Shown here piece by piece: positions 8,573-16,583 of a DNA stretch of 41,856 bases. Each line of letters starts with the position of its first letter. Position 1 is the stretch's first letter. This DNA comes from Actinomadura sp. KC345. GTDB lineage: Bacteria > Actinomycetota > Actinomycetes > Streptosporangiales > Streptosporangiaceae. Location of the stretch: positions 1 to 41,856 of the forward strand of contig NZ_SMKH01000030.1 in NCBI RefSeq assembly GCF_004348515.1, written 5' to 3'. The notes below the pieces were generated by a model that worked only from the letters and a program-made list of their open reading frames with translations, did no database searches and was not told the origin of the DNA. A program made the position numbers and the translations under genes.

Positions 8573-9377
8573 GGCCGGGCTCCTCCTCCGCGCCGGCCGC
8601 CTCGGTCTGCGAGCGGACCTCCCACAGGTCGGGGAACGAGGGGGTGAACAGCGTGCGGCGCAGGTAGTCCGCGCCGGCCGAGCCGCCCGTGCCGATCATG
8701 GCGCCGATCGTCCGCTCCACCATCTTCAGGTGCCGGTACCGCCACTCCTGGACGCCCTCGTCCACGTCGACGAGCGCCTCGCACACCTCGGCGGCGGGCC
8801 CGGACTCGTCGGCGTAGACGGCGAGGAGCGCCTTCTGCACGCCGGGGTCGGCCTCCCAGGGGCGGGAGGTGTCCCGGTCGAGCGCCTCGCGCGGGACGGC
8901 GTAGCCCTTGCCGTCCAGGTACCGCAGCAGGGAGTCGAAGACCGACGGGCGGGACACCGCCGCCCGGAGCCGCTCGTCGTCGCGCAGGTCCGAGGCGGGG
9001 AAGGCGCGCCGCCCGAGGACGGCCTCGATCTCGCGGAACTGCTCGCTCTGGAACCCGCTGGAGCTCCCGAGGACGTCCCGGAACGCGGCGAACTGCCGCG
9101 GCGTCATCGTCTCCAGCACGTCGAGCTGCCCGACCACCGTCTTGAGGATCTTGGCGATCCGGCGCGCGGTGTGCAGCGACCCCGCGCTGCCGCCCTCCTC
9201 CAGCCTGCGCTGGAGCAGCTCGGCCTCGTGCAGGATCTGCTTGAACCACAGCTCGTAGACCTGGTGAATGATCACGAAGAGCAGCTCGTCGTGGGCCCGT
9301 GTCTTCGGTTCCTGGCAGGCCAGGAGCTCGTCGAGCTTCAGGTACCCGCCGTACGTCATCGTCGGCGAATCCGCCAT
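8562..9377 (-). CDS. kynA: Tryptophan 2,3-dioxygenase
   Basis: This 271-residue heme enzyme opens the indole ring of L-tryptophan to N-formylkynurenine. Residues YGGYLKLDELLACQ and FVIIHQVYELWFKQILHE match the family, with active-site His38; the proximal heme ligand is the His of YRHLKMVERTIG near residue 215, followed by the GTGGSAG substrate loop. The ATG at 9375-9377 has AAGGAGG seven or so bases upstream in the mRNA. The frame stays open far upstream but only as high-GC shadow. It is the first gene of the kynA-kmo operon, divergent from the hydrolase at 9507. Confidence 0.95.
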   Translation of the reverse strand: MADSPTMTYGGYLKLDELLACQEPKTRAHDELLFVIIHQVYELWFKQILHEAELLQRRLEEGGSAGSLHTARRIAKILKTVVGQLDVLETMTPRQFAAFRDVLGSSSGFQSEQFREIEAVLGRRAFPASDLRDDERLRAAVSRPSVFDSLLRYLDGKGYAVPREALDRDTSRPWEADPGVQKALLAVYADESGPAAEVCEALVDVDEGVQEWRYRHLKMVERTIGAMIGTGGSAGADYLRRTLFTPSFPDLWEVRSQTEAAGAEEEPGHGG

Positions 9378-9506
9378 CACGCCTCCTTGCGACACAACGG
9401 ATGTGCCCGCAGCATATGGGATCGCTCCACGCGCCCCGGGGACGGCGCCGCGGCGGCGCCCCCTACGATCAGAACCGGATTCGGTGGCGCCTCGGGAAGG
9501 GTCCGG

Positions 9507-10610
9507 ATGAGCGGAATCGTCAAGGAGTTCGTGGGGCTGCCGTCGCCCCTGGCCGGCAGGGCGGGCGCGGGCGGCCACCCGTGCCAGGGCGTCTACCACC
9601 GGCCGGCGGGCGAGCCGCCGAAAACGGCGTTCATCGCGACCCACTACAACATCGACTTCTCCGAGCACTACCTCGCCGAGCACCTCGCGGCCCGCGGCTA
9701 CGGCTTCCTCGGCTGGAACACCCGCTTCCGCGGCAACGAGGCGCACTTCCTGCTCGACCACGCGCTCGCCGAGATCGGCGAGGGCGTCCGCTGGCTGCGC
9801 GAGCAGGCCGGGGCCGAGCGGATCGTCCTGCTCGGCAACTCCGGCGGCGGCTCGCTCATGGCCGCCTACCAGTCCCAGGCCGTCGAGCCCAACGTCACGC
9901 CGGTCGCCGGCATGCGGCCGGTCCCCGCCATCGAGGACCTGCCGCCCGGGGACCTGTTCATCGCCCTCGCCGCGCACTCGGGCCGGCCCGAGGTCCTCAC
10001 CGCGTGGATGGACCCGTCGGTCACCGACGAGACCGACCCGCTGTCCGCCGACCCCGCGCTCGACCCGTTCGACCCCGAGAACGGCCCGCCCTACGACCCC
10101 GCCTTCCAGGCCCGCTACCGCGCCGCCCAGCGCGCCCGCAACGAGCGCATCACCGACCGGGTCCTGGAACGCCTGGACGCCCTGAAGGGCTCCCGCGCCC
10201 GCGACACCCTGTTCACCGTGCACCGCACCTGGGCCGACCTGCGGATGATCGACCCGTCGATCGAGCCGTCCGACCGCGAGCCCAACCGCTGCTACCTGGG
10301 CGAGCCGGCCAGGGCGAACTACGGCGTGTTCGGCATCGGCTCCCTGTGCACGCTGCGGACCTGGCTGTCGATGTGGAGCCTGCGCACGTCCCAGTGCGCC
10401 GCCGCGCCGCACCTCGCCCGGATCACCGCGCCGTCGCTGGTCGTGCACGCGACGGCGGACGAGTGCGTCTACGACTCCGACGCCCGCGCGGTGTTCGACG
10501 CCCTCGCCTCGCCCGACAAGACGCTCGACTTCATCAAGGACACCCATTACCTGCCGCGGTCACGCCCCTGGGTCGCCGACCTCGTCGACGCCTGGGTCCG
10601 CGATCACTGA
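9507..10610 (+). CDS. Alpha/beta hydrolase family protein
   Basis: This 367-residue soluble protein has an alpha/beta-hydrolase core: an early strand AFIATHYNIDFSEHYLAEHLA, the nucleophile elbow GNSGGGS (Ser flanked by Gly), an insertion of about 150 residues acting as a lid, then a late strand APSLVVHATADECVY giving the acid and DTHYLPRS giving the His. The family is often annotated only as alpha/beta hydrolase, and no substrate can be assigned. The ATG at 9507 has GGGAAGG 6-12 nt before it; TACGAT at 9463-9468 is a good -10 element. Its location beside the kynurenine genes raises the idea of an N-formylkynurenine formamidase, but the fit is not specific. It overlaps the convergent MarR gene by 7 nt. 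Confidence 0.8.
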   Translation: MSGIVKEFVGLPSPLAGRAGAGGHPCQGVYHRPAGEPPKTAFIATHYNIDFSEHYLAEHLAARGYGFLGWNTRFRGNEAHFLLDHALAEIGEGVRWLREQAGAERIVLLGNSGGGSLMAAYQSQAVEPNVTPVAGMRPVPAIEDLPPGDLFIALAAHSGRPEVLTAWMDPSVTDETDPLSADPALDPFDPENGPPYDPAFQARYRAAQRARNERITDRVLERLDALKGSRARDTLFTVHRTWADLRMIDPSIEPSDREPNRCYLGEPARANYGVFGIGSLCTLRTWLSMWSLRTSQCAAAPHLARITAPSLVVHATADECVYDSDARAVFDALASPDKTLDFIKDTHYLPRSRPWVADLVDAWVRDH

Positions 10611-11119
10611 CCCTCACCGCCGGCCTCCGCGAGGTCGCCGGTGGCCAGGCGGACCTGGCGGAGCGCGGTGGTGATCTCGGCGGCGTGGGCGGCGGGCAGG
10701 CCGGCGACGCCGAAACCCGACTCGTTGAGGGCGCGGGTGGCCTCCTCGGCCAGGTCGCGCCCGGCGTCGGTGATCCGGGCCAGGACGACGCGGCGGTCGT
10801 CGGGGGAGGGGCCGCGGCCGACGAGGCCGCGCCGCTCCAGCCGGCCGATCACGTTGGTGACCGACGCGGGGTGGACCATCAGGCGGGTGCCCATCTTGCC
10901 CATCGGGAGCGTCCCCGTGCGGGTGAAGGCGAGCAGGCGCAGCGCCTCGTAGGCGGCGAACGTGAGGGCGTACGGTTTGAGGACGGCCTCGATCCGGCTC
11001 AGCAGGAGCTGCTGGGCCCGCATCACCGAGGTCACGGCCGCCATGTGGTCGGCGTGCTCGGGCCAGCGGAGGCTCCACTGGCGGTGGGCCTCGGAGATCG
11101 GGTCGGGGGTCTCGGGCAC
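10604..11119 (-). CDS. MarR family transcriptional regulator
   Basis: This 171-residue winged-helix repressor has the MarR core: LLLSRIEAVLKPYALTFAAYEALRLLAF, recognition helix MVHPASVTNVIGRLERRGLV, and wing SPDDRRVVLARITDAGRDLAE. The GTG at 11119 is chosen because GGTGGGG precedes it and because a well-formed promoter (-35 TTGGAC 11186-11191, -10 TAAAAT 11163-11168) places the transcript start near 11156. A TTG at 11191 in the same frame would lie on top of that promoter and is rejected. The gene is divergent from icmF and shares a compact control region with it, so it probably regulates both itself and icmF. The ligand is unknown; an acyl-CoA is a reasonable guess. Confidence 0.9.
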   Translation of the reverse strand: MPETPDPISEAHRQWSLRWPEHADHMAAVTSVMRAQQLLLSRIEAVLKPYALTFAAYEALRLLAFTRTGTLPMGKMGTRLMVHPASVTNVIGRLERRGLVGRGPSPDDRRVVLARITDAGRDLAEEATRALNESGFGVAGLPAAHAAEITTALRQVRLATGDLAEAGGEGQ

Positions 11120-11138
11120 CGCCCCACCGTATGTGGTC

Positions 11139-11191
11139 TTGACCGGGTCGCGCACGGAAACTATTTTAACTTCCAAATATTGGATGTCCAA
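11139..11191. promoter_or_regulatory. Overlapping divergent promoters and operator of marR/icmF
   Basis: On the plus strand TTGACC (11139-11144), 17 nt, and TATTTT (11162-11167) form a promoter for icmF. On the minus strand TTGGAC (11186-11191), 17 nt, and TAAAAT (11163-11168) form one for marR, so the two -10 elements occupy the same bases. The interlocking repeat TCCAA-ATA-TTGGA-TG-TCCAA (11172-11191) covers the icmF start site and the marR -35 and is the likely MarR operator. The block is strikingly AT-rich for this genome. Confidence 0.72.
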
Positions 11192-11199
11192 GGTTTGGG

Positions 11200-14100
11200 G
11201 TGGAGACGGTGACGGGGGAGCTGCACACGCCGGTGCACCCGGTGCGGTTCGTGACCGCGGCGGCGCTGTTCGACGGCCACGACGCCGCCATCAACATCAT
11301 GCGGCGCATCCTGCAGTCCCAGGGCGCCGAGGTGGTGCACCTCGGCCACGACCGCTCGGTCCGCGAGGTCGTCGACGCCGTCCTGGAGGAGGACGCGCAG
11401 GGCGTGGCGATCAGCTCCTACCAGGGCGGCCACGTCGAGTACTTCGAGTACCTGTCGCGCAGCCTCAAGGAGGCCGGCGCCGAGCACGTGAAGGTGTTCG
11501 GCGGGGGCGGCGGCGTGATCGTCCACGAGGAGATCGCGCGGCTGTCCGGGGCCGGCGTCCGAATCTTCTCGCCCGAGGACGGGCACCGGCTCGGCCTGCC
11601 CGGAATGATCAACGAGCTGGTGCGCGACTGCGACGCCGACCTCGCCGCCGAACCCGTCCCGGTGGAGGCGGTGCTGGCGGGGGAGCGGCGCGCCCTCGCC
11701 CGCGCCCTCACCTGCCTGCAGGCGGGCAGGCTCGCCGAGGGCGACCGCGCCGCGCTCGCCGAGGCGGCGGCAGGGCGGAACGTCCCCGTCCTGGGGATCA
11801 CCGGGACCGGCGGCTCCGGGAAGTCGTCGCTCACCGACGAGCTGGTGCGGCGGCTCCGCGTCGACCAGCGGGACCGGCTCCGCGTCGCGGTTCTGGCCGT
11901 CGACCCCACCCGGCGGCGCGGCGGCGGCGCGCTGCTCGGCGACCGGATCAGGATGAACGCCCTCGACGGCGACCGCGTGTTCTTCCGCTCGCTGGCGACG
12001 CGGGGCGCGCGCGAGCTGCCCGGCGGCGTCGAGGAGATGATCACCGCGTGCAAGGCCGCCGGGTTCGACCTGGTCGTCCTGGAGACGCCCGGCATCGGGC
12101 AGGGCGACGCCGCGATCGTGCCGCTGGTCGACGTCTCGCTGTACGTGATGACGCCCGAGTTCGGCGCGGCGTCCCAGCTGGAGAAGATCGACATGCTCGA
12201 CTTCGCGGACGTGGTGGCGATCAACAAGTTCGAGCGGCGCGGCGGCGCGGACGCGCTGCGGGACGTGTCCCGGCAGCTCGTCCGCAACCGTGAGGCGTTC
12301 GGGCGGCGGCCCGAGGACATGCCCGTGTTCGGCACCAGCGCGGCCACGTTCGACGACGACGGCGTCACCGCCCTCTACCAGCACCTTGGCGGGCTCCTCG
12401 GGGAGCACGGGCTGGAGCTGGAGGACGGCGCCCTACCCGAGATCTCCACGAAGGTCTCCACGGGCGCCGCGGCGGTCATCCCGACCGGCCGCGTGCGGTA
12501 CCTGTCCGACATCGCCGAGACGGTGCGCGGCTACCACGCCCGCACCGCCGAGCAGGTGGCGGCCGTCCGGCGCGTGCAAAGGCTGGACGAGGTGCGCGCC
12601 GAGCTGGCGGACGCGTCCGAGGTCGAAGGGCTCCTGGAGAAGGCGCGCCGCGACGTGGCCCCGGAGAACGCCGAGCTGATCGAGGGCTGGCCGGCGCTCG
12701 TGGAGTCGTACTCGGGCGACGAGCAGGTCGTCCGCGTCCGCGACCGGGAGCTCCGCACCCGGCTGACGCGCGAGTCCCTGTCGGGCAACCGGATCCCGCG
12801 CGTGGCGCTGCCGCGCTTCACCGACCACGGCGAGCTGCTGAGGTTCCTGAGGAACGAGAACCTGCCGGGGCGTTTCCCGTTCACCGGCGGCGTGTTCCCG
12901 TTCAAGCGCGACAACGAGGACCCCGCGCGCATGTTCGCGGGGGAGGGCGACCCGTTCCGGACCAACCGGCGCTTCAAGCTGCTGTCGGAGGGCCAGCCCG
13001 CGACCCGCCTGTCGACGGCGTTCGATTCGGTCACCCTGTACGGGCGCGACCCGGACGAGCGCCCCGACGTCTACGGCAAGGTCGGCACCTCCGGCGTGTC
13101 GATCGCCACGCTGGACGACATGAAGGCGCTGTACGACGGGTTCGACCTGTCGTCGCCGACGACGTCGGTGTCGATGACGATCAACGGCCCCGCGCCCACG
13201 ATCCTGGCGTTCTTCCTCAACACCGCCATCGACCAAGGGCTCGACGCCTTCTACGAGGAGCACGGGCGCGAGCCGTCCAAGGACGAGGCCGCCGAGATCC
13301 GCGCGCGTGTGCTGTCCACCGTGCGCGGCACCGTGCAGGCCGACATCCTCAAGGAGGACCAGGGGCAGAACACCTGCATCTTCTCCACCGAGTTCTCCCT
13401 GCGGATGATGGGCGACATCCAGGAATGGTTCATCGCCAACGGGGTCCGCAACTTCTACTCGGTGTCCATCTCCGGCTACCACATCGCCGAGGCCGGGGCG
13501 AACCCCATCAGCCAGCTCGCGTTCACGCTCGCCAACGGGTTCACCTACGTCGAGTCGTACCTGGCGCGCGGCATGGACGTCGACGACTTCGCGCCCAACC
13601 TGTCGTTCTTCTTCTCCAACGGCATGGACCCCGAGTACAGCGTCCTCGGACGCGTCGCCCGCCGCATCTGGGCCGTGGCCATGCGCGACCGGTACGGCGC
13701 CAACGAGCGCAGCCAGAAGCTCAAATACCACGTGCAGACGTCCGGCCGTTCCCTGCACGCGCAGGAGATGGACTTCAACGACATCCGCACGACGCTTCAG
13801 GCCCTCATCGCCATCTACGACAACTGCAACAGCCTCCACACCAACGCCTACGACGAGGCCGTCACCACGCCGACGGCGGAGTCGGTGCGGCGGGCGCTGG
13901 CGATCCAGCTCATCATCAACCGCGAGTGGGGCCTGGCGATGAACGAGAACCCGCTGCAGGGGTCGTTCGTCATCGACGACCTCACCGACCTGGTCGAAGA
14001 GGCGGTCCTGGCGGAGTTCGACCGCATCAGCGAGCGCGGCGGCGTCCTCGGCGCGATGGAGACCGGCTACCAGCGGGGCCGCATCCAGGACGAGTCGATG

Positions 14101-14427
14101 CTCTACGAGCAGCGCAAGCACGACGGCTCGCTGCCGATCGTCGGCGTCAACACGTTCCGCGCCCCGGGGGCCGACGACGGGACGCCGGAGACGATCGAGC
14201 TGGCCCGCGCGACCGAGGAGGAGAAGCGGTCCCAGCTCGACCGGGTCCACGCCTACCAGGACGCGCACCGCGACGAGGCGCGGGAGGCGCTGTCCGCGCT
14301 CCAGGACGCGGCGCGGTCGGGGGAGAACGTGTTCGCGGTGCTGATGGACGCGGCCCGCGTGTGCAGCCTGGAGCAGGTCACCGACGCGTTCTTCGAGGTC
14401 GGCGGGCAGTACCGCCGCAACGTCTGA
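11200..14427 (+). CDS. icmF: Fused isobutyryl-CoA mutase IcmF
   Basis: This 1075-residue adenosylcobalamin enzyme interconverts isobutyryl-CoA and n-butyryl-CoA and links valine and butyrate metabolism. Domain order is that of IcmF: an N-terminal B12-binding domain (about 12-145; D25-G-H27 supplies the lower Co ligand), a MeaB-type G-protein chaperone (P-loop GTGGSGKSS near 203-211, DPTRRRGGGALLGDR, NKFE), and a C-terminal acyl-CoA mutase TIM barrel from about 540 (FTGGVFPFKRDNEDPARMF, NRRF, GTSGVSIATLDD). GTG 11200 is the annotated start; GTG 11209 is a close alternative. Substrate range (isobutyryl- against pivalyl- or isovaleryl-CoA) cannot be decided here. It is controlled from the promoter shared with marR and is followed after 6 nt by a BtuF-like gene. 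Confidence 0.95.
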   Translation: METVTGELHTPVHPVRFVTAAALFDGHDAAINIMRRILQSQGAEVVHLGHDRSVREVVDAVLEEDAQGVAISSYQGGHVEYFEYLSRSLKEAGAEHVKVFGGGGGVIVHEEIARLSGAGVRIFSPEDGHRLGLPGMINELVRDCDADLAAEPVPVEAVLAGERRALARALTCLQAGRLAEGDRAALAEAAAGRNVPVLGITGTGGSGKSSLTDELVRRLRVDQRDRLRVAVLAVDPTRRRGGGALLGDRIRMNALDGDRVFFRSLATRGARELPGGVEEMITACKAAGFDLVVLETPGIGQGDAAIVPLVDVSLYVMTPEFGAASQLEKIDMLDFADVVAINKFERRGGADALRDVSRQLVRNREAFGRRPEDMPVFGTSAATFDDDGVTALYQHLGGLLGEHGLELEDGALPEISTKVSTGAAAVIPTGRVRYLSDIAETVRGYHARTAEQVAAVRRVQRLDEVRAELADASEVEGLLEKARRDVAPENAELIEGWPALVESYSGDEQVVRVRDRELRTRLTRESLSGNRIPRVALPRFTDHGELLRFLRNENLPGRFPFTGGVFPFKRDNEDPARMFAGEGDPFRTNRRFKLLSEGQPATRLSTAFDSVTLYGRDPDERPDVYGKVGTSGVSIATLDDMKALYDGFDLSSPTTSVSMTINGPAPTILAFFLNTAIDQGLDAFYEEHGREPSKDEAAEIRARVLSTVRGTVQADILKEDQGQNTCIFSTEFSLRMMGDIQEWFIANGVRNFYSVSISGYHIAEAGANPISQLAFTLANGFTYVESYLARGMDVDDFAPNLSFFFSNGMDPEYSVLGRVARRIWAVAMRDRYGANERSQKLKYHVQTSGRSLHAQEMDFNDIRTTLQALIAIYDNCNSLHTNAYDEAVTTPTAESVRRALAIQLIINREWGLAMNENPLQGSFVIDDLTDLVEEAVLAEFDRISERGGVLGAMETGYQRGRIQDESMLYEQRKHDGSLPIVGVNTFRAPGADDGTPETIELARATEEEKRSQLDRVHAYQDAHRDEAREALSALQDAARSGENVFAVLMDAARVCSLEQVTDAFFEVGGQYRRNV

Positions 14428-14433
14428 CGCCCG

Positions 14434-15204
14434 ATGAGCCCTCTCGACGACACCGGCGCCCCGGTCCCCGTCCCGGACCGGGTGCGCCGCGTCGTGTCGA
14501 TCGTCCCGTCCCTGACCGAGAGCGTCGCCGTCACCGCGCCGGGCCTGCTGGCGGGGGCCACGGACTGGTGCACCCACCCGGCGGGTCTGGACGTGCCGCG
14601 CGTCAGGGGGACCAAGAACCCCGACCTGGAGCGGATCGCGGAGCTGCGGCCCGACGTCGTCCTCGGCAACACCGAGGAGAACCGCCCCGCCGACGTCGGC
14701 GCGATGCGCGCCGCGGGGATCCCGGTGTGGATGACGGAGATCCGCACCGTGGACGAGGCCCTCTCGTCCCTGCGGCGCATGCTCACCGAGGCATGCCGGG
14801 TCCCGGTGCCGGGCTGGCTGGACGAGGCGTCCCGCGTCTGGGCGGGCGTCGCGCCGGGCGCCCCCCGCGCGGCCGTCATCCCGGTCTGGCGGCGGCCGTG
14901 GATGGTCGTCGGCCGCGACACCTTCACCGGCGACGTCCTGTCCCGCCTGGGCGTGTCCAACCTCTACGGCGGCCACCCCGAGCGCTACCCGAAGGTCCCC
15001 CTCGACGAGCTGAACGCGGCCGGCGCCGACCTGGTCGTCCTGCCGGACGAGCCCTACCGGTTCACCGAGGAGGACGGCCCCGAGTCGTTCCCCGGCATCG
15101 ACGCCGCGCTCGTCGACGGCCGGTACCTCACCTGGTACGGCCCGTCCCTCGCGGCCGCCCCGGGCGAGCTGGCGCGGGCGCTCGCCGCCGCCCGGACCTA
15201 CTGA
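14434..15204 (+). CDS. BtuF-like helical-backbone metal receptor, no signal peptide
   Basis: This 256-residue protein has the fold text of periplasmic B12/siderophore receptors: RRVVSIVPSLTESVAVTAPG, GATDWCTHPAG, GTKNPDLERIAELRPDVVLGNTEENR, and a second lobe AAVIPVWRRPWMVVGRDTFTGDVLSRLG. It lacks any signal peptide or lipobox, since charged residues and the first strand begin at once, so it is predicted to stay in the cytoplasm. The gene follows icmF by 6 nt with no own ribosome site and is probably coupled to it. Given that neighbour, intracellular cobalamin binding or handling is plausible, but this is inference from context. An exported protein with a mis-placed start is excluded because no upstream extension codes for a signal. 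Confidence 0.72.
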   Translation: MSPLDDTGAPVPVPDRVRRVVSIVPSLTESVAVTAPGLLAGATDWCTHPAGLDVPRVRGTKNPDLERIAELRPDVVLGNTEENRPADVGAMRAAGIPVWMTEIRTVDEALSSLRRMLTEACRVPVPGWLDEASRVWAGVAPGAPRAAVIPVWRRPWMVVGRDTFTGDVLSRLGVSNLYGGHPERYPKVPLDELNAAGADLVVLPDEPYRFTEEDGPESFPGIDAALVDGRYLTWYGPSLAAAPGELARALAAARTY

Positions 15205-15818
15205 TCTCCGCCCTGGCCGCCGCCGGCGGGCCCGCGCGCGAACATCGCCTCCACGCAGGCCGCCATGCGCTCGTCCAGCTCCTCCGGCGGCAGCTCGATC
15301 TCCCGCGCCAGGTGCTCGCGCAGCAGCGTGTACCCGTAGATCGTCGACGCGATCGCCGCCTGGACGGCCGCCACGTCCGGCACCGGCAGCTCGCCCCGCC
15401 CGGCTTCCGCGGCGAGGTCCTCCCGGCCCGCGCCCCGGTTGAGCAGGACCCGGGGCCGGTCGTCGCCGTCCAGCACCAGCAGCGACGCCAGGACGACCGG
15501 CTCCGGGTTGCGCAGGCTCGTCCAGAACAGCCGCGACAGCCGCCTGCGCAGCGGGAGCCCCGCCGCGTCCACCGCGTCCTCGGCGTTCGGCCGGGACCGG
15601 TGGAACAGCGCCGAGCGCAGCAGCGCCCGCCGCGACCCGAAGTACTGGTAGACCAGCCCGCGGTTGACCCCGGCCGCGTCGGCGACCTCCCGCAGGTTCA
15701 GCCCGGCGAGGACGCCGCCGCGCCGCAGCAGCGCGATCGCCGCCGCGCGCAGCGACTCCTCGGTCGCCTCCCGGTCGCGCGCCGGGCCGTCCCTGCGCGC
15801 CGTCCGCGGTGACGTCAC
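15198..15818 (-). CDS. TetR family transcriptional regulator
   Basis: This 206-residue protein has an N-terminal TetR helix-turn-helix: EESLRAAAIALLRRGG, LNLREVADAAGVNRGLVYQYFGSRRALL, then a variable helical ligand domain. The GTG at 15816-15818 overlaps the stop of the upstream SDR gene as GTGA, so it is the third gene of the acyl-CoA dehydrogenase-SDR-TetR operon and probably represses that operon. Its TAG stop lies against the stop of the convergent BtuF-like gene. The ligand is unknown; an acyl-CoA is likely from context. Confidence 0.9.
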   Translation of the reverse strand: MTSPRTARRDGPARDREATEESLRAAAIALLRRGGVLAGLNLREVADAAGVNRGLVYQYFGSRRALLRSALFHRSRPNAEDAVDAAGLPLRRRLSRLFWTSLRNPEPVVLASLLVLDGDDRPRVLLNRGAGREDLAAEAGRGELPVPDVAAVQAAIASTIYGYTLLREHLAREIELPPEELDERMAACVEAMFARGPAGGGQGGDQ

Positions 15819-16570
15819 GCCCGCGGGCCGCCGGCGACGTAGATGACCTGCCCGGACACGAACGAGGCGTCGTCGCCGACGAGGAACGCGACCGTCCCGG
15901 CGATGTCCTCCGGGGTGCCGACGCGCCGGACGGGGATCTCCTTGGCGGCGGCGGCCTTGAAGTCCTCGAACTCCACGCCCACGCGGGCGGCGGTCGCGGC
16001 CGTCATCTCCGTCGCGATGAACCCGGGCGCGATCGCGTTGGCGGTCACGCCGAACCTGCCCAGCTCGATCGCCAGGGTCTTGGTGAAGCCCTGGAGGCCC
16101 GCCTTGGCCGCCGAGTAGTTGACCTGCCCGCGGTTGCCGAGCGCCGACACCGACGACAGGTTGACGATGCGTCCCCACCCGGCCTTCGTCATGTGCTCCT
16201 GGGCGGCGCGGCTCATCAGGAACGAGCCGCGCAGGTGCACCGACATGACCGTGTCCCAGTCGTCGTCGGACATCTTGAACAGCAGGTTGTCCCGGGTGAC
16301 CCCGGCGTTGTTCACCAGCACGACCGGCGGGCCCAGCTCTGCCGCCACGCGCGCGACGGCGGCCGGGACCTGCCCGGAGTCGGAGACGTCCACGCCGACG
16401 GCGAGGGCCTCCCCGCCGTTCTCGCGGATCTCCGCCACGGTGCCGGCGCAGGCGGCCTCGTCGAGGTCGCAGACCGCGACGGCGAAGCCCTCCCGGGCGA
16501 GCCGGACGGCGGTGGCGGCGCCGATGCCGCGCGCCGCGCCCGTGACGATGGCGACGCGAGAGTCCGTCAT
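15815..16570 (-). CDS. SDR, 3-oxoacyl reductase (FabG) type
   Basis: This 251-residue short-chain dehydrogenase has the cofactor motif TGAARGIGAAT, NNAGV, and the catalytic Ser-Tyr-Lys in NLSSVSALGNRGQVNYSAAKAG. It should reduce or oxidise a 3-oxoacyl/3-hydroxyacyl group with NAD(P)H. D37-like acidic residues after beta-2 (VCDLDE) suggest NAD(H) rather than NADP(H). It lies 13 nt after an acyl-CoA dehydrogenase and is coupled to a TetR gene, so a beta-oxidation-like role is more likely than fatty-acid synthesis; the dedicated synthesis pair mabA-inhA lies at 24.2-25.7 kb. Confidence 0.88.
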   Translation of the reverse strand: MTDSRVAIVTGAARGIGAATAVRLAREGFAVAVCDLDEAACAGTVAEIRENGGEALAVGVDVSDSGQVPAAVARVAAELGPPVVLVNNAGVTRDNLLFKMSDDDWDTVMSVHLRGSFLMSRAAQEHMTKAGWGRIVNLSSVSALGNRGQVNYSAAKAGLQGFTKTLAIELGRFGVTANAIAPGFIATEMTAATAARVGVEFEDFKAAAAKEIPVRRVGTPEDIAGTVAFLVGDDASFVSGQVIYVAGGPRA

Positions 16571-16583
16571 CTCCCTGCCCCTC

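Noticed and set aside
5516-8647. Very long plus-strand open frame across the exporter and the kmo gene
   Set aside because: It is antisense or out of frame to two well-recognised proteins and its text is Arg/Gly/Pro-rich low-complexity, typical of high-GC shadow frames.
9378-10547. N-terminal extension of tryptophan dioxygenase by 390 residues
   Set aside because: The extension is antisense to an intact hydrolase; the ribosome site and MADSPTMTYGG start are typical.
11120-11191. TTG start for the MarR gene at 11191
   Set aside because: The codon lies in the marR -35 and in the operator; GTG 11119 has a ribosome site and fits the promoter.
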